In this document: in pieces, positions 1-8,534 of the stretch
Layout of the letters: every line of letters starts with the position of its first letter
Position numbering within the stretch: position 1 is the first letter of the stretch
From: Singulisphaera sp. GP187
GTDB lineage: Bacteria; Planctomycetota; Planctomycetia; Gemmatales; Gemmataceae
Length of the DNA stretch: 54,684 bases
NCBI GenBank assembly: GCA_945868575.1
Contig: CAMBMH010000006.1
Coordinates: forward strand, 1 to 54,684
Reading direction: 5' to 3'
Translations under genes and position numbers: made by a program
The notes under the pieces: model-generated
What the model saw: the letters and a program-made list of their open reading frames with translations, nothing else
What the model was told of the DNA's origin: nothing
Database searches by the model: none

Positions 1-1
1 G

Positions 2-166
2 ATAAGTTTCAAGGCTCCAACGAGCCAGGCCGTGTTTACCTCGGCGGTACCCAATCCATTGGCACCGGGACAGTACAATGTGTTTTTCCGATACATACCT
101 TCTGCCCAAAGCGGATTTAAGTCCTCGACCTCTCTGGAATCCCAGCTAACCATTACGGCCAGGTAG
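2..166 (+). CDS. C-terminal end of an Ig-like domain protein (5' end outside window)
   Basis: An open frame enters from the left edge and ends at TAG 164-166, giving 54 residues. It contains PLAPGQYNVFFRY followed by a run of serines and ends in LESQLTITAR. A 'P-L-A-P-G-x-Y-x-V' strand and a terminal beta strand are typical of the last repeat of bacterial Ig-like (Big) domains in secreted or surface proteins. The fragment lies just upstream of a PEP-CTERM gene on the same strand and is followed by an AT-rich hairpin that could end its transcript. Only the tail is visible, so the protein's role cannot be given. Confidence 0.5.
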   Translation: MSFKAPTSQAVFTSAVPNPLAPGQYNVFFRYIPSAQSGFKSSTSLESQLTITAR

Positions 167-190
167 AAAAAGTTTTTAGCAAAGTCTGAA

Positions 191-220
191 TTGGTCAAAA
201 AAAATAAATTTTTTGACCAA
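191..220. terminator. AT-rich perfect hairpin, likely intrinsic terminator
   Basis: TTGGTCAAAAAA (191-202) is repeated as its exact reverse complement at 209-220 around a 6-nt loop, a 12-bp stem. The stem begins 24 nt after the stop of the preceding partial gene. The A and T runs lie inside the stem, so it could work in either direction, but its GC content is low and terminator activity is an inference. Confidence 0.5.
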
Positions 221-226
221 TTCAGT

Positions 227-245
227 CAATTGATTGAATCAATTG
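227..245. repeat. 19-nt odd palindrome upstream of PEP-CTERM gene
   Basis: CAATTGATT, one G, then AATCAATTG form a perfect 9-bp inverted repeat. It lies about 56 nt before the ATG at 301. A related perfect inverted repeat, TTCAATCA-tt-TGATTGAA, occurs at 18880-18897 upstream of the second PEP-CTERM gene. Both contain TTGAT/ATCAA elements, so they may be operator sites, but this is only a resemblance. Confidence 0.35.
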
Positions 246-327
246 TTGACCCATGGATTTCAGAATGTTTAAGCAAGAATTAACAAATCGGGATAAATAA
301 ATGATAAGCAAGTAAATTTTCGCGGTA

Positions 328-903
328 TTGGTTCTTGGCTTTATATCCCTTGGCCTCCGGGCCGATGTGGTCGTGAGCTTTAATGGACCAACAGCAGCTT
401 CAGGTACCGCAAGTATTTTTACAGCCTACCAATTCACGACAAGTGGAACCGGAAGTAGTTTGGTCCTTGGCGGATTTGGACTAAAGGCCGTGTCTGGTAG
501 TACAACCGGGAGTGGAAATATTGGTTTGTATAAGGTGTCTGGAGGCGAAGCCCTCATTGCGTCGAGTGCTTTGTCGGGAACCATTGACACCAATCTGTTT
601 ATCGCCGCGTTCACCGGGGGCAATGTTACCTTGGCGAACAATACCACATATGAAATCAGGGTTAGTGGCATAACAAATTATGCATCCCTGGCCCAAGCAG
701 GCACTTATTCAGTGCAAAGTCCTTATGCTTCCTTTTTTGATGCCGTTGCCCCTCTCACCAACCCAGCGAATAACGCACCCGGTATTGCCCTGGTAACGGC
801 CGTACCCGAACCAGGCACCATGGTCTTGTTTGGTTGCACCCTTCTTGTTGGAGTTGGATTTGTCTGGATGCGCAATCGGAACAAAGCATTGCAGATGGCG
901 TAG
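328..903 (+). CDS. PEP-CTERM sorting-domain protein with interrupted signal peptide
   Basis: This is a small secreted protein whose C-terminus carries the PEP-CTERM tripartite signal: VPEPGTM, a hydrophobic segment and a basic R-N-R-N-K cluster. In the established model such tails are recognised by exosortase for sorting to the envelope. The body, about 150 residues, is rich in glycine, serine and threonine and has no recognised domain. The open frame can start only at TTG 328, which gives a leader without a basic n-region. An ATG at 301 lies in the same frame and opens M-I-S-K, followed by TAA at 313-315, then I-F-A-V-L-V-L-G-F. The intact leader was therefore probably split by one nonsense change (for example CAA to TAA). 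The R-A-D-V-V motif after the leader also appears in the two other PEP-CTERM proteins of this window. Either the gene now uses TTG or it is a recent pseudogene. Confidence 0.7.
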   Translation: MVLGFISLGLRADVVVSFNGPTAASGTASIFTAYQFTTSGTGSSLVLGGFGLKAVSGSTTGSGNIGLYKVSGGEALIASSALSGTIDTNLFIAAFTGGNVTLANNTTYEIRVSGITNYASLAQAGTYSVQSPYASFFDAVAPLTNPANNAPGIALVTAVPEPGTMVLFGCTLLVGVGFVWMRNRNKALQMA

Positions 904-1237
904 TCGGATCGTTTTGGGAATTGCCTGATGCTTTGCTGGCATCAGGCTGTTGCGTGCGGGTTTCGGTTCGATAGTCGATTTGTTGTCAAAATAAATTATG
1001 TGTTGAATGACGCTTGGCGCGATTTCTTGTCAGGTGCATTATTGTGGGCGATTTTTTGTGTGCAAATAAAGATCTTTTATTAATAAATCATTGCGAAATT
1101 CGTCGCCGACGATTTTACCTCAAAGAAAATATCGCTCCCGCCCCATCGGAGTCCCCTCCTGCAAGCGGGATCTGGTGATTAGGATATCTGGTATCTTGTC
1201 CTGAATCAAACATCCTGCCCATTCCGGAGTCTCCTCC
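904..1237. other. Intergenic region, 334 nt, with a hairpin
   Basis: I see no gene in this stretch. Directly after the PEP-CTERM stop is a 9-bp perfect hairpin, GCCTGATGC (923-931) with GCATCAGGC (939-947), which probably helps end that transcript although no strong T-run follows. The remainder is AT-rich up to about 1100 and should hold the promoter of the next gene. I could not pick a convincing -35/-10 pair. Confidence 0.5.
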
Positions 1238-2641
1238 ATGTCTCGTCTCCCGATTGACCGAAGGCAAATGGGCCGGGTGACCCTTGGCGTATCGTTGGGA
1301 TTGCCCATGGCGGGGATATCCAGCCCGGAAGTAAGCGATCTCATGGTGGGTCGTTTTTCGGTGGAGGTTTCGCCTCCCTTGGGGCATGCTTGCATGGGAG
1401 GGGGGATCAGCCCGGTGGTTTCCTACGACGACCCACTCGAAGCCAAGGGGATCGTTTTCGTCCCCGCTGGTCAATCTCCGGTGGTGGCGGTTTCCGTCGA
1501 TTGGTGTGAAATCCGTCATGATGCCCATGACGCCTGGCGCAAGGCGATCGCATCCGCGGTGGGAACCACGCCCGAGCGGGTGTTGGTCTCGTCCGTTCAC
1601 CAACATGATGCTCCCGTGGCGGATTTGCGGGCGGAGGCCATCCTGAAACAAGCAGGGGCCAAAGGTTCGATCTGTATCCCGGAATTTCATGCCGAAACGG
1701 TCTTGCGCGTTGCCCGGGCCGCGAAAGATTCGTTAAGGGATCTGAAAAAAGTCGATAAAATCGCGGCGTCCAGGGCGCCTGTGACGGCGGTCTCAAGCAA
1801 TCGCCGCACGGTCGATTCGATGGGCCGTGTGCGCTTCGATAGGGGAAGCACGACCCGGGACAGCGATTTGCGCAATGCGGATGTGGGGGTGATCGATCCC
1901 GATGTGGCGATGATCTCGTTCGAATCGGACAAGAAAACCATCGCCGCACTTTTTTGTTATGCAACCCATCCGATGAGCCGTTACGGCAAAGGCGCCGTCT
2001 CAGCAGACTTTCCAGGAATCGGCAGGCGCATGGTGGAGCGGGCGCATCCCGGGCTTCATGCGATCTATTTTTCCGGATGCAGTGGCAATGTCACCGCGGG
2101 CAAGTTCAACGATGGATCACCGGACAGGAGGATGATCCTGGCCAAAAGTCTGGCGGATGGCATGAACCGGGCGCTTGCCGATGCCAAACCGATTGACAAA
2201 ACAGTCTTTCGTTTTGAGAGCATTCCCTATTCCCTTTTGTTTCGCGACACTCCGGGCTTTGAAACCAAAACCCTGGAGGGGAAATTGGCCGCGGCCAGGC
2301 CGTTTGACCAGTGCCTGGCGGCGATGGGTTTGAGCGCAAGGGAGCGGTTGGCCCGGCCGCTGGATTTGCCTGTGATCGATTTTGGGGGGGCGGCCCTTCT
2401 TTTGGCTCCGGGAGAAAGCTATGTGGAATATCAACTTTATGCCAAATCCCTCAGGCCAAAATCTGTTGTGCTCTGCGCGGGGTATGGCGAATCGGTGACC
2501 GGATATGTCCCCACCGAAAAAGCATGGGACGAGAAAGACAGCAATCTGGGGGATTGGTGTTGGGTGGCTCCGGGAAGCGAAAAGCCAATGAAAGAAGCGA
2601 TCGCCCGAGCGCTTGTTCCAAATCCTTCCCCCATGCGCTGA
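1238..2641 (+). CDS. Secreted neutral/alkaline ceramidase-like protein
   Basis: The 467-residue product starts with a Tat- or Sec-like leader containing R-R-Q-M-G-R (residues 8-13) and a hydrophobic stretch ending near S28. The body resembles the N-terminal catalytic domain of neutral/alkaline non-lysosomal ceramidases. It has VSSVHQHDAP with H121 and H123, a C-Y-A-T-H-P motif with H244, and FSGCSGNVTAG near 278-288, where ceramidases carry a G-x-x-G-D/N loop. In that family these histidines bind a catalytic zinc that cleaves amide bonds of N-acyl sphingoid lipids. Planctomycete genomes carry many such proteins without characterised substrates, so lipid amidase activity is inferred. The usual C-terminal immunoglobulin-like domain seems to be missing, since 467 residues is shorter than full ceramidases (about 650 or more). 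The next gene starts 27 nt downstream. Confidence 0.65.
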   Translation: MSRLPIDRRQMGRVTLGVSLGLPMAGISSPEVSDLMVGRFSVEVSPPLGHACMGGGISPVVSYDDPLEAKGIVFVPAGQSPVVAVSVDWCEIRHDAHDAWRKAIASAVGTTPERVLVSSVHQHDAPVADLRAEAILKQAGAKGSICIPEFHAETVLRVARAAKDSLRDLKKVDKIAASRAPVTAVSSNRRTVDSMGRVRFDRGSTTRDSDLRNADVGVIDPDVAMISFESDKKTIAALFCYATHPMSRYGKGAVSADFPGIGRRMVERAHPGLHAIYFSGCSGNVTAGKFNDGSPDRRMILAKSLADGMNRALADAKPIDKTVFRFESIPYSLLFRDTPGFETKTLEGKLAAARPFDQCLAAMGLSARERLARPLDLPVIDFGGAALLLAPGESYVEYQLYAKSLRPKSVVLCAGYGESVTGYVPTEKAWDEKDSNLGDWCWVAPGSEKPMKEAIARALVPNPSPMR

Positions 2642-2668
2642 AGTCCCATTGGGCGATCAATTCCAAGG

Positions 2669-3136
2669 ATGGCAATACATTTTCAGGAGTCGTGGAAAGG
2701 AAAACGGACTTTGGCGAGTGCACAGAGAAGTTTATTGTTCGTCTATGGAACCCTGAAACGGGGAAAGCACTCCCATCGGTATCTCGGCGGTTCCCGTTTT
2801 ATTGGCGTGGGGCGGACGGGACCGGAATGGACCCTTCTGTCCAATGGGTGTTTTCCCGCGCTCACCCATGCCCCTGAGGGAATGAAACCCGATTTTTGCG
2901 GAGTTATGGGAGAAGTCTTTGAAATTGCCCCGCAATCGCTTTGGGCCATTCTTGATGATTACGAGGCGGTATCGGACGGGCTTTATCGGCGGGAGGAAAT
3001 CTCCCTTGGCCAATTTGAAAAAGATTCAGCTTTCCCAGAAACCAATGACCAAGCGACTCAAAAGCCAATTCGGGTTCAGACCTATGTTTTTACAGGGAGC
3101 CGGATCGGCTTTTCCTGGCACGGAAGCTGTTGGTGA
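2669..3136 (+). CDS. Gamma-glutamylcyclotransferase (AIG2-like) family protein
   Basis: This small cytosolic protein (155 residues) has the family's signature loop FVYGTLKRG (residues 24-32), which binds the gamma-glutamyl substrate, and the acidic G-E-V-F-E-I and LDDYE segments (81-99) found around the catalytic glutamate. Family members open gamma-glutamyl amides to release 5-oxoproline, or act on gamma-glutamylamines. The exact substrate cannot be told from sequence. The first 20 or so residues before the conserved core are longer than usual, so translation might begin further downstream. No other ATG lies close to the core, so 2669 was kept. The gene follows the ceramidase-like gene by 27 nt and converges on the hydrolase gene that ends at 3184. 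Confidence 0.75.
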   Translation: MAIHFQESWKGKRTLASAQRSLLFVYGTLKRGKHSHRYLGGSRFIGVGRTGPEWTLLSNGCFPALTHAPEGMKPDFCGVMGEVFEIAPQSLWAILDDYEAVSDGLYRREEISLGQFEKDSAFPETNDQATQKPIRVQTYVFTGSRIGFSWHGSCW

Positions 3137-3183
3137 ACGGAATGAAGCAAGCCGGGAAAAGCAAAACCAGCGACCCGGATCGT

Positions 3184-4164
3184 TTATCTTTCGAGAAATC
3201 CCTTGAGGTGTTGAACCATTTTGGGTTCCGCCCAGCGGTGAAAGCCCCGGTTCCACACAAGGTAACCCATATGGCCACCATGGTCATGGATCTCGATATC
3301 CAGGGAACCCACCCGGGAGCCAAGGGCTTCGAGCGGGTGATGATCGACAAACGGGTCGTCCCGGGCGGTCAGCACCCAGCCGGGAACTCGGACTTTGGAT
3401 AAATGGGATATGCTGGAGCCCCATTGGTAATAGGCGTCGGCATTGGGGAAACCCCAGTTGGGCGCCGTTACCCGGTTGTCAAATTCGCGCAGGTTTTTTG
3501 GAATGGTCCCCTGTAGGGAGAAGAGGTCCGGGTGAATGGTTCGCCTTTGGATTTCGGCTTCCCAAAGTTCTTTTAAAAATGTCCGTTCGTAGATGCGGTT
3601 TTTGGGAAGCTCAAGAAGTTTGCAGCACGCGCCCAGATCTACCGGAGGGTTCATGGCGACAAGTCCCCTCCAATTGGGGTACCGCACCAGGGCTTGATCC
3701 CCGAGCGTTCCCGCCAGGCGCAGCGTCACATTGGCGCCAAGCGAAACCCCCATGATTCCCATGGGAGTATTCGGGTAAAGACGGGAAATATGGGACAGCA
3801 CGGCCTCCAGATCATCCGAACAGCCGCCGTTATAAGGCTTCCTTGCGAGAGCAAAACCGTCCCCTGCTCCCCGCATATCGAGCCTTTGACATGCAATATT
3901 CGCTTCGATAAGGTGTATGGCAAGGCGCCGGATGGTATTGGAGGCATGGGAACCGGTTAGCCCGTGAACCAGAAGGACCATAGGCTTGTCCGGGGTCCAT
4001 TTGGGCGGGATATTTTCGTGAACGACAAGAGTGTCCCCATCAGCCAAAGGAACGAAATGGCGCTTTTCGGGAGGACCAATCATCTTCCCGGGCAAAAAAT
4101 GCCCAGCAAGGGTTTGTCTGTGGGGGCCCCGCAAAAACCAGGGGGGACGGGGATGGGTGTTCAT
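3184..4164 (-). CDS. YheT-family alpha/beta hydrolase
   Basis: The 326-residue product begins MNTHPRPPWFLRGPHRQT, the N-terminal pattern of the YheT/EMB8 group in which the start is followed by a W/F-L-R-x-x-H-x-Q-T segment. An upstream in-frame ATG at 4308 would run into the leader of the divergent agmatine deiminase gene, so ATG 4164 is chosen. The oxyanion sequence LLVHGLTG (residues 64-71), the nucleophile elbow G-V-S-L-G with S141, a late acidic segment ARDDPF and a histidine in HDHGGHMGYL complete the Ser-Asp-His triad. Family members are esterase-like hydrolases of uncertain substrate. The gene is divergent from agmatine deiminase, with 75 nt between the two starts. Confidence 0.8.
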   Translation of the reverse strand: MNTHPRPPWFLRGPHRQTLAGHFLPGKMIGPPEKRHFVPLADGDTLVVHENIPPKWTPDKPMVLLVHGLTGSHASNTIRRLAIHLIEANIACQRLDMRGAGDGFALARKPYNGGCSDDLEAVLSHISRLYPNTPMGIMGVSLGANVTLRLAGTLGDQALVRYPNWRGLVAMNPPVDLGACCKLLELPKNRIYERTFLKELWEAEIQRRTIHPDLFSLQGTIPKNLREFDNRVTAPNWGFPNADAYYQWGSSISHLSKVRVPGWVLTARDDPFVDHHPLEALGSRVGSLDIEIHDHGGHMGYLVWNRGFHRWAEPKMVQHLKGFLER

Positions 4165-4239
4165 CAGTCTTGTTTTGGCCCAGATTCCTAAGATTACATA
4201 ATCTTCCCCCGGAGGGATGCAGATTTCAAGATTGGGTTC

Positions 4240-5310
4240 ATGGCTTGGGAGAATGTGATGGTGGTACAACCCGAAGGGGTTCGCTGGCCTGCCGAATGGG
4301 AACCCCATCGGGCCACCTGGCTATCCTGGCCGCATCAAAAAGCGGATTGGCCTGGGAAGTTTGGGCCCATTGCGTGGGTCTGGGCTGAGATTGTTCGTCT
4401 GGTAAGCCGTGACGAATCGGTTGAGTTGTTCGTTCCCGAGGGAGCCGAAAAGGCCATTCGGGGGATTCTTGACAAGGCAGGTGCGGATCTCAAGGTGGTC
4501 AACCTTCATCCCCAACCGACCAATAGGGTCTGGATGCGGGATGCGGGGGGGATCTTTGTCAAAGACCCCAAAGACCGGAAAACCCTTCTGGATTGGCGGT
4601 TTAACGCCTGGGCGAAATATGAAGACTGGCAACTCGATGATGCCTTGCCCCAGGCCATGGCCAAGATTCGGGGATTGGCCAAAGCTCGGATAATTCAACC
4701 CAAACAAGGGAAAAACCGAATTGTGCTGGAAGGTGGCTCCATCGAAGGAAACGGCGCCGGAGTCCTGCTGACGACCCGGGAATGTCTTTTGAGCAAGATC
4801 CAGGAACGAAACCCGGGGTTGGATCAGGCCGCATATGAGTCGGTTTTCAAGCAGTATTTGGGGATCAGCAAGGTGATTTGGCTGGATCGGGGGATCGAGG
4901 GGGACGATACGCACGGACATGTTGACGATCTGGCACGGTTTGTCGGCCCCGAGCGGATTGTGCTGGTTCAGGAGAGGGACAAAACCCTTCCCAATTACGA
5001 GCCGCTGCGCGAAAACGCCGAAATCCTCAAAAGGCAAAAAATGCCCTCGGGAAAGCCACTCGAGGTGATTTCCTTGCCGATGCCACGCCCGGTCGTTTTC
5101 CGGGGACAAGTGCTTCCGGCAAGTTACGCCAACTACATTCTCACGAACGGTTCGGTCCTTGTTCCCACCTTTAATGACGAGGCGGACCGTAAGGCCCTTG
5201 GGATCCTGGCAGATTGTTTTCCCGGAAGGAAAGTGATCGGGATACACGCGGTGGACCTGGTTTGGGGATTGGGTACGCTTCATTGCCTTTCCCAGCAGGA
5301 GCCGGAGTAA
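4240..5310 (+). CDS. aguA: Agmatine deiminase / peptidyl-arginine deiminase family enzyme
   Basis: The 356-residue product has the fold signatures of the family: W-P-A-E-W-E-P-H-R-A-T-W-L-S-W-P near the start, W-M-R-D-A-G-G in the first third, EGDDTHGHVDDLARF with D222, D223 and H227, and the C-terminal GTLHCLSQQEP with the catalytic Cys349. In the standard reaction agmatine plus water gives N-carbamoylputrescine and ammonia, the first step of the deiminase route to putrescine. Usual family members are about 350-370 residues, so it is full length. No N-carbamoylputrescine amidase gene (aguB) is next to it, so the pathway partner must be elsewhere if present. ATG 4240 and ATG 4258 are both possible starts. 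A porphyromonad-type protein-arginine deiminase is the main alternative, but no signal peptide is visible. Confidence 0.85.
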   Translation: MAWENVMVVQPEGVRWPAEWEPHRATWLSWPHQKADWPGKFGPIAWVWAEIVRLVSRDESVELFVPEGAEKAIRGILDKAGADLKVVNLHPQPTNRVWMRDAGGIFVKDPKDRKTLLDWRFNAWAKYEDWQLDDALPQAMAKIRGLAKARIIQPKQGKNRIVLEGGSIEGNGAGVLLTTRECLLSKIQERNPGLDQAAYESVFKQYLGISKVIWLDRGIEGDDTHGHVDDLARFVGPERIVLVQERDKTLPNYEPLRENAEILKRQKMPSGKPLEVISLPMPRPVVFRGQVLPASYANYILTNGSVLVPTFNDEADRKALGILADCFPGRKVIGIHAVDLVWGLGTLHCLSQQEPE

Positions 5311-5502
5311 AGGTGGCGGCAAATGGGAAAGCCCGCGCCGTTGCCCGGAGTTTTTGCGTAAAGTTTTGGACACGGGTGGGACAAACCCGCCCAGAGCCAT
5401 TGCTATCACCCCTGTGCGGGCCCCCTTCAGCAAGCGCTCTTGCACAAGGATTTGCTAGGTTACTTCTTTGGATTGGAAACGCGGGATCGGTAGCGAAACC
5501 AC

Positions 5503-6861
5503 ATGACCATTGATTGCGCCTCTTCTCTTCCTGTTGTTGTTTCCAACAGCGTCTGCACCCAGTGTGGATGCGTTTGCGATGATATTGGGCTTGTGATCGA
5601 AAACGGGCGGATTACTGCCGCAAACAATGCCTGTGACAAGGGGCGTGAATGGTTTCTGGGAAACCATGAAGAAGGGGATGAGTTTGCGTTTGTGGAGGGG
5701 AAACCGGCACCGTTGACCGAGGCCATCGACCGGGCCGCACAAATCCTGCTCAAAGCGCGATACCCACTGATTTTTGGACTGTCCGATACCCCCTGCGAGG
5801 CCCAGCGTCAGGCCGTGGCGCTTGCGGACCGTGTGGGCGCGTGTCTGGACACGACGACCTCAATCAGTCATGGCGCGTTTGGCATGGCGTTTCAGGAGGT
5901 GGGGGAGGTTACCTGTTCTTTGGGCGAGGTGAAAAATCGGGCGGATTTGGTTTTCTTTTGGGGAACCGACCCGGCCACAACTCATCCCCGCCATGGCGAG
6001 CGCTATTCCCTGGAGGCAAAAGGCCTTTTTACTCCCAATGGGCGCTCGGATCGGTTTGTGGTGGTGGTGGATGTCGACGAGACCTCGACCGCAAAAAAGG
6101 CGGATCTTTTCCTCCAAATCAAAAAGGGTAGCGATTTTGAGGCACTTTGGGGTCTTCGCGCACTTGTAAAAGGACTCGCCACCCGGGACGATATCGGTGC
6201 CCAAACAGGAATTCCCCTGGAGGTCCTAAAGGCCCTTGCGGAGCGGATGAAATCGTGCCATTTCGGGATTCTCTTTTTTGGGCCAGGCCTTTCCGCGAGC
6301 CGTGGCCGCCACATGAACGCCGAGGCGGCACTGGGACTGGTCAAGGATCTCAATGATTATACCCGCTTTTATGCCAAGCCGATGACCGGTCCGGGAAATG
6401 TCACCGGCGCGGACAATGTGGTTTGTTGGCAGACAGGATACCCATTGGGAGTCCACTTTGGGCAAGGATTCCCCCGGTTCAATCCGGGCGAATTCACCGC
6501 CCTTGATGTTCTTGGCCGGGGGGAGGCGGACGCGGTGATGCTTGTGGCCATCGACCCCGCAGAGCACTTGCCCGTTGCCGCGCGGAAATTTCTTGGATCT
6601 GTCCCTTCGATTCACCTTTCGGATAATCCCAAGGCAGAAGGAAACGACCGGGCCACTGTGCTATTTCTCACAGCGACTTACGGAATCCGCGCGGCGGGCA
6701 CGGTCTACAGGATGGATGATGTTTCCCTTCCGTTGCGCCCGGTCCTTGCCACGAAAAGGCCGACCGACGAGGAGGTTCTGGTGGCGATCGAACGGCGCGT
6801 TCATGCGCTTCAGGTGGAAAGTGGAATGAAGCCCTCCTCAAGCTCCAAGAGGGCGCGGTAA
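5503..6861 (+). CDS. fhcB: Formylmethanofuran dehydrogenase-like subunit B (Fhc complex subunit B)
   Basis: The 452-residue product aligns by eye with FwdB/FmdB. The N-terminus has C18-x2-C21-x3-C25 and a distal C44 (N-A-C-D-K-G), the layout of the [4Fe-4S] site in this family. The motif Y-P-L-I-F-G-L-S and the following T-T-T-S-I-S-H-G mark the molybdopterin domain. In methanogen FwdB a cysteine near residue 118 ligates tungsten or molybdenum; the equivalent position here is apparently Ser122. That fits the methylotroph-type formyltransferase/hydrolase (Fhc) complex, where subunit B is not a working redox enzyme. The complex moves formyl groups from H4MPT-linked C1 carriers to formate. The stop codon shares its last A with the fhcA start, so the two are translationally coupled. 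Genes for subunits C and D are absent from this window. Confidence 0.85.
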   Translation: MTIDCASSLPVVVSNSVCTQCGCVCDDIGLVIENGRITAANNACDKGREWFLGNHEEGDEFAFVEGKPAPLTEAIDRAAQILLKARYPLIFGLSDTPCEAQRQAVALADRVGACLDTTTSISHGAFGMAFQEVGEVTCSLGEVKNRADLVFFWGTDPATTHPRHGERYSLEAKGLFTPNGRSDRFVVVVDVDETSTAKKADLFLQIKKGSDFEALWGLRALVKGLATRDDIGAQTGIPLEVLKALAERMKSCHFGILFFGPGLSASRGRHMNAEAALGLVKDLNDYTRFYAKPMTGPGNVTGADNVVCWQTGYPLGVHFGQGFPRFNPGEFTALDVLGRGEADAVMLVAIDPAEHLPVAARKFLGSVPSIHLSDNPKAEGNDRATVLFLTATYGIRAAGTVYRMDDVSLPLRPVLATKRPTDEEVLVAIERRVHALQVESGMKPSSSSKRAR

Positions 6862-8522
6862 TGGCACTTTTGAAGATATCTCAAGTAATTATTCATGACC
6901 CTGCCCAAAATATTGACGGCGTGGTGGGTGACTTGTGGATCCGCGATGGCGTGGTCATTGTGGCCCCTTCCGATCCATCAGAAAAACCCGACCGGGTGGT
7001 CGACGCCAGGGGTTTGGTGGCCATGGCAGGCGGTGTCGATATGCACTGTCATATTGCCGGGCCCAAGGTGAATCTTGCCCGCAAGATGCGCCCGGAAGAC
7101 AAGCGCCTGGCGGAGCCTGTGCGAAGGACCCTTGAGACGCGCTCGGGCACGGTGGGGAGCGTCCCCAGTACTTTTGCGACGGGCTATCTTTACACGGGAA
7201 TGGGCTACACAACGGCGATCGACGCCGCGATCCCGCCGCTTTCCGCCCGCCATGCCCTTGAGGAATTTCACGATACACCGATCCTTGACAAGGGATTTTT
7301 GATCCTGCTTGGAAACAACCATTACGCATTGCGCCAGATCGCGGCGGGAGAGCCAGGACGGTTGCGAGATTTTGCCGCCTGGCTGATCAAGTCCTCGGGG
7401 GCCTTTGGGATCAAGCTTGTCAATCCCGGCGGCGTCGAAAACTGGAAAAGCGGCCTTCGCGGGATGAACGACCTTGATACGCCTGTCCAGCATTTTGGAT
7501 GCACAGCCAGGCAAATCATCGCGTCACTGGCCCAAGCGGCGATGGATCTGGGGTTGCCTCACCCGGCCCATATCCACTGCAACAATCTTGGCGTGCCAGG
7601 CAATTTCGCGACGACCCTGGCCACCATGGAGGCGCTAGAGGGGCGGCGCGCACACCTCACCCATATCCAGTTTCACAGCTATGGCGGACATCCGGACGAT
7701 CAGTCTCTTTTTTGTTCGGAGACAGCCAGACTGGCCGACTATTTCAACCGCCACAAAAATCTCACGACCGATGTAGGCCAGGTCCTCTTTGGCGAAACGA
7801 CCAGCATGACAGGCGACGGACCGGTCGGCTATTACCTTAGCAAGATCACCGGACGAAAATGGACCAACTCCGAGACCGAGATGGAGGCGGGATGCGGAAT
7901 TGTGCCGATCACCTACAAGGAAAAAAGCTTTGTCCACGCACTCCAGTGGGCGATCGGGTTGGAATGGTACCTCATGGTGGATGATCCCTGGCGGATCGCG
8001 ATGTCGACCGACCACCCCAACGGCGCGAGCTTCATTGCCTATCCGGAAATCATCGCCCAGCTCATGAGCAAAAATTACCGGGATGAGATCCTGGCCAGGG
8101 TCCATCCGCGAGTCGCCGAAAAATCCAGGCTACGCGAACTCGACCGCGAATACACGATCAATGAGATCGCCATAATCACCCGTAGCGCCCCGGCTCGGAT
8201 GCTTGGCCTTTCCCACAAGGGGCATTTGGCTCCCGGGGCGGATGGGGATGTGACCCTTTACCAGCCCGATAACGACAGGCGGAGGATGTTCGAGTTCCCC
8301 CGCTATGTGATCAAATCGGGCGAGGTTGTGGTGGACAACGCCGAGATGCGCCGCGATTTCGCGGGTCGGCTACTCCATGTGAGGCCCGGTCACGATACCG
8401 CAGCGATGCCTGATATTCGTAAATGGTTCGAATCGTTCTACACAATCCAGTTTGACAACTACCCGGTCGATGAGCACTATTTCGATCAGCATACGGTGGT
8501 GGATTGCAGACCAGGCGGCTAA
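6861..8522 (+). CDS. fhcA: Formylmethanofuran dehydrogenase/hydrolase subunit A
   Basis: This is a 553-residue amidohydrolase-superfamily enzyme. The metal ligands of the family can be placed: H62 and H64 in M-H-C-H, K185 in G-I-K-L-V-N-P-G (the lysine that is carboxylated in FwdA), H237 or H239 in P-A-H-I-H-C-N-N, and D384 in M-S-T-D-H-P-N-G. In the Fhc complex this subunit hydrolyses formyl-methanofuran (or methylofuran) to formate; in methanogens it runs in reverse. All ligands are intact, in contrast to the altered site of FhcB, so hydrolysis is the likely chemistry. It starts at ATG 6861 inside the fhcB stop (TAATG) and is followed 12 nt later by a P-II gene, which points to one transcript. 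Confidence 0.9.
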   Translation: MALLKISQVIIHDPAQNIDGVVGDLWIRDGVVIVAPSDPSEKPDRVVDARGLVAMAGGVDMHCHIAGPKVNLARKMRPEDKRLAEPVRRTLETRSGTVGSVPSTFATGYLYTGMGYTTAIDAAIPPLSARHALEEFHDTPILDKGFLILLGNNHYALRQIAAGEPGRLRDFAAWLIKSSGAFGIKLVNPGGVENWKSGLRGMNDLDTPVQHFGCTARQIIASLAQAAMDLGLPHPAHIHCNNLGVPGNFATTLATMEALEGRRAHLTHIQFHSYGGHPDDQSLFCSETARLADYFNRHKNLTTDVGQVLFGETTSMTGDGPVGYYLSKITGRKWTNSETEMEAGCGIVPITYKEKSFVHALQWAIGLEWYLMVDDPWRIAMSTDHPNGASFIAYPEIIAQLMSKNYRDEILARVHPRVAEKSRLRELDREYTINEIAIITRSAPARMLGLSHKGHLAPGADGDVTLYQPDNDRRRMFEFPRYVIKSGEVVVDNAEMRRDFAGRLLHVRPGHDTAAMPDIRKWFESFYTIQFDNYPVDEHYFDQHTVVDCRPGG

Positions 8523-8534
8523 GACGGGGTTTCC

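Noticed and set aside
4321-5445. 374-codon minus-strand frame opposite agmatine deiminase
   Set aside because: The plus-strand enzyme has all family motifs; the antisense translation has none.
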